This document shows positions 25,749 through 35,338 of a stretch of 64,000 nt of DNA, in pieces. The position numbers and the translations under genes were made by a program. How positions within the stretch are numbered: the stretch's first letter is position 1; each line of letters begins with the position of its first letter. A model generated the notes under the pieces. It was given only the letters and a program-made list of their open reading frames with translations. It searched no databases and had not been told where the DNA came from. The stretch is taken from assembly GCF_011516885.1 (NCBI RefSeq), contig NZ_WOTD01000013.1, forward strand, positions 1 to 64,000, written 5' to 3'. This stretch comes from Acetobacter lambici. Lineage in GTDB: Bacteria; Pseudomonadota; Alphaproteobacteria; Acetobacterales; Acetobacteraceae.

Positions 25749-26957
25749 TCAACACTTCCGTTTGACCAAAGCCGCTTTTTGGGGATCATAAACGTATCCC
25801 GTAATCGTCCCATCCTTGATTTTTTCCACGGCCTCATTGATAACAAACATAGGAACAAGGAACCATTCGCGAGGAATCACAGGGTTCCCGAACCTGTCCT
25901 CGATCTGGATGTCCAACCGTGCTGGATCGAAGATGCGATGGATGATGTTCTCAAGTTTCGTCCGGCTGATATTGAACAGATTGTAAGTCGCTACGATCTC
26001 CACGTCCGCCAACAGGAATGTCGGATCGAGTTTTGCGCTGGCTATCCGTTTTGCAACGTCTCCGCCAGTTACGCCAATCTTGTGGATAAGGTCTCTGTTG
26101 GCCGCGACAATGGGATTGTCGGATTCACTCCTCAGAACGTAAATGGTTCCGCTTGCAAGATCGTCTTCGTCGTTGTCTCCGGCGAATAATGGCCCGGCAC
26201 TGGGTTCGGACACTCGGCGGCTGGCTTCATCTTTGTAAAGCGCACGCTGTAGGGAACGAAGCAGGATGTTGCTTTCGGTTCCATTGGAATAAATGACGCG
26301 GAGACGGGCATCACTCTCACCATTGGGCGCTCTGAAGGTCTCACCAATCTCGGCAACATATGCTGTCTGACCGCCAAGGATAAAGAACTCACCAGGTCTG
26401 ATGTCGGTCTTCAGAAAACCGGCCTCTTTCCTGATCGGGCGTGTAATGCGCGTTCCAACCTCAATGTCTTTCTGGACTGCGTTGAATATCGGCTTGAAAG
26501 TGTCGAAATCCTCACAGCGCTCCCGGTTGGCGATTTCCTCGGCTGCCCGCTTTTCTGCTGTGGAACGGACATGGCGCAGTTCAGTGATTGAGTTCTGCTC
26601 GATGCCGTCCACGCCGAGCATGGAAAGCAGTTCATCGTCGCTAATGTTTTCATCGATCTCTTCAATGACAACGGCATTGGAGAGAATACCTTGATGATCC
26701 ATAGGCAGAAGCAATGCCATGCAATCGGGTTGCGAGCGAAGCCGATCGAGGCGGACTGCGTATAGGCGCTCGAAAATGTCGTGGCCTTCCCCATGACGAG
26801 GGGAGCGTCCGTGTTCATCCACAAACCGCTGGATTTCCTCAAACCCGGCTATAATGCGCTCTTCTTTTGGGGTTTTAGAGGCTTCTTTCTTTGTCTCGAC
26901 TTCAACGCCCAGCGCTGACAGGAGCGCATCATCTTCGTCGGTAAAACCCTTAGCCAC
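25749..26957 (-). CDS. GIY-YIG/T5orf172-type nuclease, last gene of the restriction-like operon
   Basis: The 402-residue protein ends in a T5orf172 (GIY-YIG superfamily) domain: GTIYVLRSES gives the Y-V-L form of the first motif, and HKIGVTGGDVAKRIASA, SRTKLENIIHRIF and PREWFLVP give the catalytic arginine, glutamate and closing motif. The N-terminal 230 residues are charged and probably bind partners. In Bacillus YeeC a similar domain accompanies a YeeA methyltransferase and a YeeB helicase, so this is the predicted DNA-cutting subunit here. Its start overlaps the helicase stop by 8 bp, indicating coupled translation as the fourth gene of the minus-strand operon. Confidence 0.8.
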   Translation of the reverse strand: MAKGFTDEDDALLSALGVEVETKKEASKTPKEERIIAGFEEIQRFVDEHGRSPRHGEGHDIFERLYAVRLDRLRSQPDCMALLLPMDHQGILSNAVVIEEIDENISDDELLSMLGVDGIEQNSITELRHVRSTAEKRAAEEIANRERCEDFDTFKPIFNAVQKDIEVGTRITRPIRKEAGFLKTDIRPGEFFILGGQTAYVAEIGETFRAPNGESDARLRVIYSNGTESNILLRSLQRALYKDEASRRVSEPSAGPLFAGDNDEDDLASGTIYVLRSESDNPIVAANRDLIHKIGVTGGDVAKRIASAKLDPTFLLADVEIVATYNLFNISRTKLENIIHRIFDPARLDIQIEDRFGNPVIPREWFLVPMFVINEAVEKIKDGTITGYVYDPQKAALVKRKC

Positions 26958-29004
26958 GAGCCGCCTCCGCCTTCATGCGAGCAAGGAACGCAACGCCCTC
27001 GGCCATGCTTTTCTCCCAGGGGTCAGTCGATGTTATGGAGGGGAGCCGGCCACGTTCCTGCATGAACTTTAGCGCTCGTTTAGATAAAACACGGGCTTCT
27101 TCCAATGTCATAGTCGCACGTTTGGCACCGATTACGGCCACAACCTGCTTTAGACTCTCCTCGCTCATTGCTTTAGCCAGGATGGAATAAGCCTCACCAA
27201 ACGGATTGATGCGATCAATCAGATCAATGTCCAGTTCTCGCACGTCCATTGCGAATTTACGCACGCCATCGATCAGGGCCGTGTTGGCTCCTGGTTCTCC
27301 ATCGCCACTCGTCGCAATATGAGCCGCCTGTTGTGTCAGGTTCAGAGCCGCGATGGCGTGCTGTCGAACGGCCTCCTGATCTTCCTCATCCAGTTCGGGA
27401 TATTTGTCTTTGATGATTTTTCCCATGCGGGAGATCGTCAATTCCTCCGGAACGAGTTCTTTGTCGAAAAGCCCACGTTCAAGAGCAGTCTTGTCTTGAA
27501 CGAAGGCAGTGATGACTTCGTTCAGGTCTTCCTGGCAGATACGGGTTGCCTCTTCGCTCTTGGGTTCTGACAGCCCCTTGATCTCGATCTGGAACTTTCC
27601 TTTCTCTTCGTTAAACCCGACATTGCATTTGTCCTGTTGGTAGCCGTCGTCTCCATAATCGAAGCCGTCAGTCGGTTCGTTGGTTGGCGCTTTCGATCTG
27701 AATTCGAAGCGGGGGGCGAGAACCTGTTCCATCAGCAGACTGGCGGCAATGGCTTTAAGGGTATCGTTCACGGCCTCGGTTACGGCCTCTTCCGACGCAT
27801 CCGGCTCGGCGATAAGGTTGGTAAAGCGAGCGCGGGTCTTCCCAGGCGCATCGCGGGTAGCGCGTCCTATGATCTGGATAATCTCGGTCAGGCTGGATCG
27901 ATAGCCAACGGTGAGCGCATGTTCGCACCAAATCCAGTCAAAGCCCTCCTTGGCCATACCCAGGGCAATGATGATGTCCACATGGTCGCGGTTGTTCTTC
28001 TGGGTTGGGTCTTTCAGTGCGGTGGACACGCGGTCACGCTTGCTCTTGTCATCGTCCACCAGATCAGCGATCCGCAACGTCCGGCCGTCTTCCGTTTCTA
28101 CCAACTGAAAGCCGGTAACAGGGTCAGCCCCTTGCCAGTCGCCCAGAGCCTCGATGATGTGCTCCACTTCCCTCATCTTGTCCTTCGTACTTTCGCGCGA
28201 ATTGACGCTGGGGATGTGAATGATGGTTTTTTGCTTTGGGTCGAGAACCTTCAGGATGTCGTCGGCATAAGACCCGGAATAGAAGAAATAGCCGATGTCG
28301 AGATGCTTGAGGTATCGATAACCGTTTAACTGCTCGTAATAGGTGTAGGTTACGGTATCAAACTTGGCCTCGTCCTGTGGAGATAAGACATCAACCGCGT
28401 CGCCCCGGAAGTATGAGCCGGTCATGGCGACGATATGCACTTTGTCGCGGCCAATAAACGCGCCGAGATGATGACCCAGTTTGTTGTCTGAATCGGATGA
28501 GACGTGATGGAATTCATCCACAGCAATCAGACGATCGTCGAAAGCCTCAACGCCGAACCTGTCCACGGCGAAGCGGAAGGTGGCGTGCGTGCAAACAAGC
28601 ACCTTGTCCTCACTATTAAGGAACGCCTCGACCGAATTGACCTTGCCCCCATTATCACCGCCGGCTGCGTCACACAGGTTTCTTCTAGGTTCTACGTGCC
28701 AGTCTTCCCAAAAGCCAAACTGGGTCAGAGGCTCGTCATGGAAACTTGCGCCAATGCTTCTTTCAGGCACGACGATAATGGCCTGCTTCAGTCCCTGGTT
28801 GGCCAGCTTATCGAGGGCGATAAACATAAGCGCCCGGCTTTTACCTGAAGCCGGAGGAGACTTGATGAGAAGATACTGTTCACCGCGCTTTTCATAGGCG
28901 CGTTCCTGCATGGGGCGCATCCCCATGGCATTGGCCTTGGTTGAACTCCCATTGGCCGCGTAAGAGACAGAGACAGAAGGGACGGATTGGATTTTTTGGG
29001 TCAT
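26950..29004 (-). CDS. DEAD/DEAH-type helicase (YeeB-like), restriction-like operon
   Basis: From the ATG at 29004, which overlaps the preceding stop in ATGA style, the protein has 684 residues. It is an SF2 helicase or translocase with Walker A PPASGKSRA, the DExH-type box AVDEFHHV, motif III AMTGSYFR, and the motif VI region IIQIIGRATRDAPGK. The C-terminal third is helical and uncharacterised. It probably moves on DNA within a restriction complex formed with the methyltransferase upstream and the GIY-YIG nuclease downstream. An in-frame start 51 bases earlier exists but would overlap the neighbour more deeply. Confidence 0.88.
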   Translation of the reverse strand: MTQKIQSVPSVSVSYAANGSSTKANAMGMRPMQERAYEKRGEQYLLIKSPPASGKSRALMFIALDKLANQGLKQAIIVVPERSIGASFHDEPLTQFGFWEDWHVEPRRNLCDAAGGDNGGKVNSVEAFLNSEDKVLVCTHATFRFAVDRFGVEAFDDRLIAVDEFHHVSSDSDNKLGHHLGAFIGRDKVHIVAMTGSYFRGDAVDVLSPQDEAKFDTVTYTYYEQLNGYRYLKHLDIGYFFYSGSYADDILKVLDPKQKTIIHIPSVNSRESTKDKMREVEHIIEALGDWQGADPVTGFQLVETEDGRTLRIADLVDDDKSKRDRVSTALKDPTQKNNRDHVDIIIALGMAKEGFDWIWCEHALTVGYRSSLTEIIQIIGRATRDAPGKTRARFTNLIAEPDASEEAVTEAVNDTLKAIAASLLMEQVLAPRFEFRSKAPTNEPTDGFDYGDDGYQQDKCNVGFNEEKGKFQIEIKGLSEPKSEEATRICQEDLNEVITAFVQDKTALERGLFDKELVPEELTISRMGKIIKDKYPELDEEDQEAVRQHAIAALNLTQQAAHIATSGDGEPGANTALIDGVRKFAMDVRELDIDLIDRINPFGEAYSILAKAMSEESLKQVVAVIGAKRATMTLEEARVLSKRALKFMQERGRLPSITSTDPWEKSMAEGVAFLARMKAEAARG

Positions 29005-29834
29005 GCTCTCTCTCCTGCGACACTGGCTAATGCCGCTTTTAATGTTTGGAAGCAAAGTGTCGCTGTGTGTTTATCCGGGGAGAAGCGGGATAACATTTGC
29101 GCGTATGGATGGATGTAATTTCGGAAATCACGCAGACCGTGACTAAATTTCTGCACGTCTGGCTTCAGTAATCCTATTTCACACGAGACGTCTATCAACT
29201 GACTGAGCGTCCAGTCATGAAATAGCTTGGGCTTGCCCTCTGGTGATTTGGGGCAAGCAGATGAACGATTAAATCGCGCCGGCTCTTTCTGCGCGGCCCC
29301 CAGAAGAACGGCTTCCAACACGCTACCGCATAGAAAAATTGTGGAAAGATACGCTTTTGCAGACATTGTCGCTTGCGCTTCTTTTAACCGACTTTCGATG
29401 ATGGATGCGACTGCTCCTTCAACCGGGAGTTTCTGGAGGTTTGGAATGGAAAATTCACTGTGAAGAAAGGCTTCTTCAGCACTCATAGTTTTAGCGGCAA
29501 GGGGTTTTCCGATCAGACGTGCGACTACCTTTCGGGATTGTTCGAGAATGACTGCATCAGGTTGATTGCCATTTAGGAGACAATTTACCTCATAGACGCC
29601 TAACATTTCATCAAGCACTTGGCCGACAATGGCGTTAGGCTCTTTCTCCCAGAAGGCCCGCATTTTTCTGGCTTTTGATGAACCATACGTCTGATATTTT
29701 TGACTATGAATCTCAATCCCGTAACGGGCAAAAAACTCCTGAAATGTTGTGTCTGAATAATCCAGAACGTAACCGCTCTGCATCCCAAGAATTTTTTCAA
29801 GGTATCTTTTGTCGATCTCTGTAAGAGCGCTCAT
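29001..29834 (-). CDS. HEPN-like accessory protein, restriction-like operon
   Basis: The 277-residue protein has an uncharacterised N-terminal half. The C-terminal half is helical and HEPN-like: STIFLCGSVLEAVLLGAA is followed by FSHGLRDFRNYIHPY, where RNYIH gives an RX3H arrangement similar to the active sites of HEPN ribonucleases. It lies between methyltransferase and helicase, overlapping both by four bases, so it is an integral part of the operon. The Bacillus YeeABC order has no such gene, so it may add an RNA-targeting arm or a specificity function. Catalysis is not shown by sequence alone. Confidence 0.65.
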   Translation of the reverse strand: MSALTEIDKRYLEKILGMQSGYVLDYSDTTFQEFFARYGIEIHSQKYQTYGSSKARKMRAFWEKEPNAIVGQVLDEMLGVYEVNCLLNGNQPDAVILEQSRKVVARLIGKPLAAKTMSAEEAFLHSEFSIPNLQKLPVEGAVASIIESRLKEAQATMSAKAYLSTIFLCGSVLEAVLLGAAQKEPARFNRSSACPKSPEGKPKLFHDWTLSQLIDVSCEIGLLKPDVQKFSHGLRDFRNYIHPYAQMLSRFSPDKHTATLCFQTLKAALASVAGERA

Positions 29835-32605
29835 ACTGCCCCTACCTTTTTCTTATTCTTCGATCCGGTTCCGGCGGTCATTTTGGTATAGAGATCGAAC
29901 AGTTTTTCCAGTCGCTCCGTATCATTGCGAAAACGTCGGCCAATGTAGATGCGCTCCAGCACTTCGTCATTGCGGTCGTGCGCCTCTCTCAAATCGGCGG
30001 GCATTTTTTCGGGGTCATACAGTTCCGCAATGGTGGCGGGGAAATGCGCCTCGCGTGCCAACAGGATGTCTTCAGCACAGCGGGTCAGGTCTGCTTTCAT
30101 CTTGTCGGTCAGGGTTGGAACGGGAAAAGTGTTCCAGCCCAGCGTGTTGGAATAGGAAAAATCGTTCCGCATCCGCACGCAAACCGTGCCAATCCATACC
30201 CAATGGAGGCGCGACGCGACAAGCGCCATATTCCATAGCGGGGCATCATACAGGGCAAAGCATTTATTAGATGCAATATATTCTGAAGGTAGATAATCGC
30301 AGGGTAAATATTCTCGGTTCTCAGAACTGATTCCAGCCACAAATATCGCGTTCTTTTTAGCAACGCCACCGATCTGAACAAACCTATATGGTCGTTTCGC
30401 AAAATCCCTTGTTGAACCCGCCTGTGACTGCAATCTGTTTTTGGCAACAAGCGCCAATCTATCGGCAATAAACGCACTTTTTTTTGCCGTAACAGCATCT
30501 TCATCATTTATCCAGAGACAATATCTCTGCTTGCCATGAATCAACTCCTCGGCACCTACGAATCGCTTAACATAAGCGCTTGTTTGTGGATTCCGTCTGA
30601 GGTCATCGGCTTCATCTGTGCTAAGAAAGAGATGACCGCCATCACGCGGCATGTTGCCGAATAGCATTATTGATTGTCGTCCGATTGGGTCAGTTGCCTT
30701 CTGCACGACATCGTCCCTGTTAGGCACGAGATACGGGCCGATCGTATTACAGTCACGGACAAGGCTTGAATCGTCAAAAAGTTGCTTTGACTTGGTCGAC
30801 TTACAGCCAAGTCCAATAATTATGACGGTAACGCCCGCGTTATGACTGGCAAGATTGCTCCAATGGAACGGGGTGTGGGCGAAGCGAATTTCGATGCCGC
30901 GAGCAAAAGCTACGGGCCAAATTTCGGAGGCTTGTTGGCCCTGACAGATGCTGTTCGTAGTCACGAACGCAGCGACAGCATCGGGAACCTTTTCTGCGTA
31001 ATCCAAATAGCGAGCGATCCAACCAGAAACGTAGTCTGTAATCTTGGCGAGATGTGGAAATTTTACCCAAGCATTTGCCAGCTCGATTTTTTGTTTCTCA
31101 TTCTGCCATTTACTACCTTTATAAGGCGGATTCCCACAGATATAGGTTTCTCCACCCTCGTTCTCGAAATCGATTTGCGGCTGATCTAACGGAGAATGAA
31201 ATAGATCATCTGCGCTGTGTTTCACTCCGGTTCCCGTCGGCGGGCAGATGCTCAACCAATCCAAGCGAAGAGCGTTACCGCAGGTAATCCAGTTTTCTGC
31301 GTTCAGCGGAAGGAATTCGGCCAAGGCCAGTTTCTGACCGCGATACAGCACATCGCATTGGAATTCTGCGATAATGAGCGCAAGTCGTGCAATCTCGGCA
31401 GGGAAATCACGCAGTTCGATCCCCCGGAAATTGGTCAGAGGAATCTCTGACGGACGATCGGCTTCCCCGCGACGACTGTTGATCTCAGCCTCTATGGCTC
31501 GCATCTCCTTATAAGCGATGACAAGGAAATTTCCGCTGCCACATGCTGGGTCAAACACCCTGATCCTCGCCATACGCTTGCGTAGGTTCAGGAGCATCCG
31601 GGCATTGTCGCCGGCCTCATTCAGTCGTGCCCTCAAATCATCCAGAAAGAGAGGGTTCAGAACCTTGAGGATGTTGGGAACGCTCGTATAGTGCATACCA
31701 AGAGCACCACGTTCCTCATCATCTGCCACGGCCTGGATCATAGACCCGAAGATGTCCGGGTTGATTTTCGTCCAGTCGAGAGCGCCGATGTGGATAAGAT
31801 AGGATCGGGCGATCTTGCTGAAACGCGGCACGTCGGGGCTGCCCGAAAATAGACCGCCATTAACGTATGGGAACCTATCGGCGTAACGAGCGATGCCGGC
31901 TTTCTTTCGCTCTGCCGTGGGGGTGTTCATTGCACGGAACAGTTCGCCAATCACCTCGTGGGTGTTAGACGAATCTCGCTCGGTCATTGTATCGACCGTG
32001 TTCGTGAACGAGTAACCCACTTGGAAAATATCCGTGTCTTCGGCGAAGAAGCAGAAGATTAACCGGGCCATGAAGTGGTTCATGTCGTGGCGGCGGTCGG
32101 CCGTTCCCCAGTCGGGATTGTCTTTTAGCAATTCGACATACAGCCGGTTCAACTTGCTGGTCGCACGAATATCGAACGAACTTTCGCGGATTTGTTTGAC
32201 CGTCGTGATGCCGGCTAAGGGCAGGAACGCGCCGAAATGATTCGGGAAGTCCGCATAGGCACAGGCCACGGTCTCACCTGTATCCAATTCCTCCGCCTCG
32301 AAGGTCTCACCATCCGTCGCCAGAATGAACTTGGCCTTGGCCTTCGACGTGGCTGGGCTATCCCGGAGGGCGGTCAAAGTCCGCGTCACCTCACCGGGCG
32401 GGCAGGTCGCAATATGGATGTTATTCCGCTGGAGAACGGCGCCTGGGATGTCAGAGGCATTGGTCGAGCCTTTGGTGGCCCGGAGACGCTTTATGGTGGT
32501 GTCTTTATTACCGAATGCCGAGAGAAAAAGGTAAGGAAACTCTTCTGCATCAAATGGTTGCTCCACAAGTGCAGATACGGCTTCTTCAATCTCTACGGCG
32601 TTCAT
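29831..32605 (-). CDS. Class I SAM-dependent DNA methyltransferase (YeeA-like)
   Basis: From the ATG at 32605 (AGAGG upstream) the protein has 924 residues; a more distant start at 32761 would add 52 that look non-conserved. Motif I FDPACGSGNFLVIAYKEMR and motif IV CGNPPYKGS mark an N6-adenine gamma-class enzyme. A large N-terminal domain and a C-terminal target-recognition region (from about residue 700) resemble type IIG/MmeI-like and YeeA proteins. No nuclease motif is obvious in its N-terminus, so cutting is probably left to the GIY-YIG protein at the operon end. It is the first gene of the four-gene operon; its promoter should lie within 32606-32912. Confidence 0.88.
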   Translation of the reverse strand: MNAVEIEEAVSALVEQPFDAEEFPYLFLSAFGNKDTTIKRLRATKGSTNASDIPGAVLQRNNIHIATCPPGEVTRTLTALRDSPATSKAKAKFILATDGETFEAEELDTGETVACAYADFPNHFGAFLPLAGITTVKQIRESSFDIRATSKLNRLYVELLKDNPDWGTADRRHDMNHFMARLIFCFFAEDTDIFQVGYSFTNTVDTMTERDSSNTHEVIGELFRAMNTPTAERKKAGIARYADRFPYVNGGLFSGSPDVPRFSKIARSYLIHIGALDWTKINPDIFGSMIQAVADDEERGALGMHYTSVPNILKVLNPLFLDDLRARLNEAGDNARMLLNLRKRMARIRVFDPACGSGNFLVIAYKEMRAIEAEINSRRGEADRPSEIPLTNFRGIELRDFPAEIARLALIIAEFQCDVLYRGQKLALAEFLPLNAENWITCGNALRLDWLSICPPTGTGVKHSADDLFHSPLDQPQIDFENEGGETYICGNPPYKGSKWQNEKQKIELANAWVKFPHLAKITDYVSGWIARYLDYAEKVPDAVAAFVTTNSICQGQQASEIWPVAFARGIEIRFAHTPFHWSNLASHNAGVTVIIIGLGCKSTKSKQLFDDSSLVRDCNTIGPYLVPNRDDVVQKATDPIGRQSIMLFGNMPRDGGHLFLSTDEADDLRRNPQTSAYVKRFVGAEELIHGKQRYCLWINDEDAVTAKKSAFIADRLALVAKNRLQSQAGSTRDFAKRPYRFVQIGGVAKKNAIFVAGISSENREYLPCDYLPSEYIASNKCFALYDAPLWNMALVASRLHWVWIGTVCVRMRNDFSYSNTLGWNTFPVPTLTDKMKADLTRCAEDILLAREAHFPATIAELYDPEKMPADLREAHDRNDEVLERIYIGRRFRNDTERLEKLFDLYTKMTAGTGSKNKKKVGAV

Positions 32606-32912
32606 AGCCTCTACCCAATCCTGTTTCCATATCAACAGCCACTCAACAATTTTGGTGTTCTGTTGAGTCTTGCTCACATGAATAGCATGTCTACATAGAC
32701 TCTGTGTGTTCGGCCATGGAAGAGGTTGAAGCTCTGCTCTGAAAATGTACTGGCTAGCCACCTCAATTTTCTCAATAAATAAAATAAGCGAATTTCACAG
32801 CCTTATAAAAGCCTCTTTGTGTGCATTACCCCATTCCAATTTTTTAATATTTTGTTCTTTTTTCGTTCCTTGCATGGAAATAGAGTACCTTAGTCTCCAT
32901 GGGGTTTGTGTC

Positions 32913-32993
32913 AGGAGCCAGCAGTGTCCAATGGCTACCCGTTGGGTGCCTTGGACAAGCTGGCAAGGGGGAGTACCTCCCCCGTTGACCCCC
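32913..32993 (+). other. oriT-like structured element, type I (copy 3, element C)
   Basis: AGGAGCCAGCAGTG opens the element. Stem 1 is GTCCAA/TTGGAC (32926-32931 with 32951-32956) around GGCTACCC. Stem 2 is GGGGGAG/CTCCCCC (32967-32973 with 32977-32983), then GTTGACCCCC. It ends 20 bp before the mobC start, like the copy in element B, with different but still paired stem bases. The remaining part of 32606-32912 is AT-rich and shows no gene. Confidence 0.6.
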
Positions 32994-33013
32994 ACATTAT
33001 GGAGACTGAAACC

Positions 33014-33367
33014 ATGCCTGAAATCCGAACGTCCCGCCTCTCCGTCAGGGCTAGACCCGACGAACTCGACCGCTGGCAAGTCGTCGCCAGACGGGCCGGA
33101 CACCATACTACCGCCGGGTGGATACGCGCTCTCTTGCGTGATGCCGAGTTCGCTGGCCAAGAGGGCGACCAGCTCCTTGCTGAACTCAGAGGCCTAAGAG
33201 GAGACCTTGCTCGCGTTGGCAACAACCTCAACCAACTAGCCCATGCTGCCAATCGTGGCGAGGCTGTGGCCTGTGCCGCCACTTTGGACGACATCGACGT
33301 CCTGAAAGATAGAACAGACAGGCTGTTGAACCGTATCCGCCCCGCTTCCCGGCAGACGATACATTGA
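33014..33367 (+). CDS. mobC: MobC-like relaxosome accessory protein (element C)
   Basis: The 117-residue protein is a clear paralogue of the element B MobC: IRTSRLSVRARPDELDRW at the N-terminus for the ribbon-helix-helix part, and LRGDLARVGNNLNQLAH as the family signature. It lacks the arginine-serine tail of its relative. It lies between the oriT-like element and the relaxase (24 bp gap). Predicted role: oriT binding and relaxase recruitment during mobilisation by a helper system. Confidence 0.9.
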   Translation: MPEIRTSRLSVRARPDELDRWQVVARRAGHHTTAGWIRALLRDAEFAGQEGDQLLAELRGLRGDLARVGNNLNQLAHAANRGEAVACAATLDDIDVLKDRTDRLLNRIRPASRQTIH

Positions 33368-33391
33368 CCCTGCCCTCACAGATGTGTGGCC

Positions 33392-35200
33392 ATGATTGTC
33401 AAGGAAACCCGCATCAAGACGGGCAGCGGCCATAAAGCCCTTGCCGCCCATGTCTTACGCGGTGAGAAAAATGAAGCCATTCTGGTGCTTGAAGGCAGCG
33501 AATACTGGCTTAAAGACTGGGTTAAGGAAGCCAAACGTGAAGGCCTGACCTATGGCCTCCGTCATATTGCCTTTAATCCCGAACAGACCATGACAGACAC
33601 TGAACTGTCAGAGTTTGCTGACCGAATTTGTGAGGAACTCAAGGCCGATAAAGCCTCTCGCGCCCTTATCCTTCACCAAAAAGACGGTAAGAGGCATGGA
33701 CATCTTATTCTGCCTGAATGGCAGCATAACCATGTGTTGAGTAGCCGCTTCTCCTATATGCGACTGGAGAAGGTCGCCAGGTTAGAAGAAATCAGGCTAG
33801 GACACTCTTTAATAGCAGGGCGTCATGATGCGGCTCTTGCTACCGCCTTACATCGAGAAGGTAAGCACAGCGAAGCCCAACTGGTGGAAGCCCTCATACC
33901 TGATGGTACTGTCCTCCCCCGTGCCGCGTACACCTCTCAGGCACGCCGGATAACAGAACGACAGGCTTTGGATTTACCTGCCTTAAAGAAAGAAATTGTC
34001 GCTCTCTGGCAACAGTCGGGCGAAAAACTCCCAGCCTTCCGCCGTCTATTACAAGAACAGGGTCTTGTGATGCGTGAAGGCGATAAAAGCAACACCAGAC
34101 CGGGTGCCCATATCATTGAAACAGCGGACGGCACTCTGATTGGCTCTTTTACCCGTCTAACCAAAATACGCATGAAAGACTTCCGTGCGCTTCTGATGCA
34201 GGAGGCCCTACCAGCAGCAGAACCCCGCCTTGTACGCTCGGTTGCCGCCCGTGCCCGCCGGTTAAGCCCGCTCAGCGCCAGACCGCCTCGCGCCTTGCCA
34301 CCGGATGCCATGATTGTGCCGCTGCGTAGAGAGCCAAGGTCTCGTCCGACAGTAACTTCTCTCACTCAAACCCACACCCTTAATCCCGGCTTTGCCCATT
34401 ACCTGACAGACTGGAAAAAAGAAGTAGCCCGATGTGAACACATCATACGCCAGAACCCTTTATCGCTTTATGGCCCAGTCCCAACACGCGACCAAGTCTT
34501 CCAAAATATCTTACGCGAAATAAAGCCCCTTCAGATAAAACTGAAAAAGGCTAAGCAAACACTCGACTTAGCGCATCAGGAACGTGAAGCCGCTTATGCA
34601 TCCTTATTGGGAGGTTTAACCGGACGGCGTCACAAGGCTGATGAGGCTTTTGAAAAAGCCATTCTTATTCTTGCTGAAATACTCCGTTATCTCATTGAGA
34701 CCTTACTTTACCTCTTTGGCCTGAGAGAAAAACCACCCCATCCTCTGACCTTGCCGGTGCCTACAGCACGGGAACGGTCTCTGGAAAACTACTATGACCA
34801 GAAGAAGAAATACATCTCAGTTCTTCTCGATAAAGAAAGAACGCTCTCCTTGCTAAGGGCACTTTATCAAAAGTCTATGGCTCAGCGGAAAGAAGAGCAA
34901 AGTAAGGCTGAAACGGCCTATAGGCCAACTCTCGAAGCCGCTCAAAATCGCTTACGTCACCTCAGGCAGCTACCCGGCCTGCACAAAGACCTTGATGAAG
35001 CCACACGGAAAGCCTTCTTCCGTGCCCAGCATACAGGACAGCTTGAACAAGCCCTCAAAATTTTACAAACACACGCCCTTAAAACAGATCAGCCTCAAAA
35101 CGGGTTTTTCAAGTCGGAAACAGAAGCCACAACCCGCCAAAAACCCGCACCGAACCCGCAGACCACACAGCGCCCCTCTGTCACCCCCTCACCTTTTTGA
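33392..35200 (+). CDS. Relaxase/mobilization nuclease of element C
   Basis: The 602-residue paralogue of the element B relaxase shares the N-terminal MIVKE(S/T)RIKT start, the HVLxGxKNEAI region with H20, and the metal motif ILHQKDGKRHGHLILPEW. As in element B, no tyrosine shared by both proteins lies in the motif I region, so H20 is the better nucleophile candidate. The C-terminal half is helical with a hydrophobic segment (ILAEILRYLIETLLYLFGL) and a long lysine/arginine-rich coiled region. Divergence from the element B copy indicates old separation rather than recent duplication. No type IV secretion genes accompany it. Confidence 0.88.
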   Translation: MIVKETRIKTGSGHKALAAHVLRGEKNEAILVLEGSEYWLKDWVKEAKREGLTYGLRHIAFNPEQTMTDTELSEFADRICEELKADKASRALILHQKDGKRHGHLILPEWQHNHVLSSRFSYMRLEKVARLEEIRLGHSLIAGRHDAALATALHREGKHSEAQLVEALIPDGTVLPRAAYTSQARRITERQALDLPALKKEIVALWQQSGEKLPAFRRLLQEQGLVMREGDKSNTRPGAHIIETADGTLIGSFTRLTKIRMKDFRALLMQEALPAAEPRLVRSVAARARRLSPLSARPPRALPPDAMIVPLRREPRSRPTVTSLTQTHTLNPGFAHYLTDWKKEVARCEHIIRQNPLSLYGPVPTRDQVFQNILREIKPLQIKLKKAKQTLDLAHQEREAAYASLLGGLTGRRHKADEAFEKAILILAEILRYLIETLLYLFGLREKPPHPLTLPVPTARERSLENYYDQKKKYISVLLDKERTLSLLRALYQKSMAQRKEEQSKAETAYRPTLEAAQNRLRHLRQLPGLHKDLDEATRKAFFRAQHTGQLEQALKILQTHALKTDQPQNGFFKSETEATTRQKPAPNPQTTQRPSVTPSPF

Positions 35201-35338
35201 ACGTTTTGGGAAGTCTCTTGACGAGAACTTGTTTCTTCTCCAAAGTGTTTCTCGTAAATCGTTACCAAGAAGGACGTCTTTTAGCGTTTTCCTTGATGAA
35301 ATCAGCAAGGTTTTGAACGCAACTCACCCCCTTCTCAG

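Noticed and set aside
13149-35200. A complete conjugation system in elements B or C
   Set aside because: Only mobC and relaxase genes are present; no VirB/Trb-type secretion or coupling protein gene was found.
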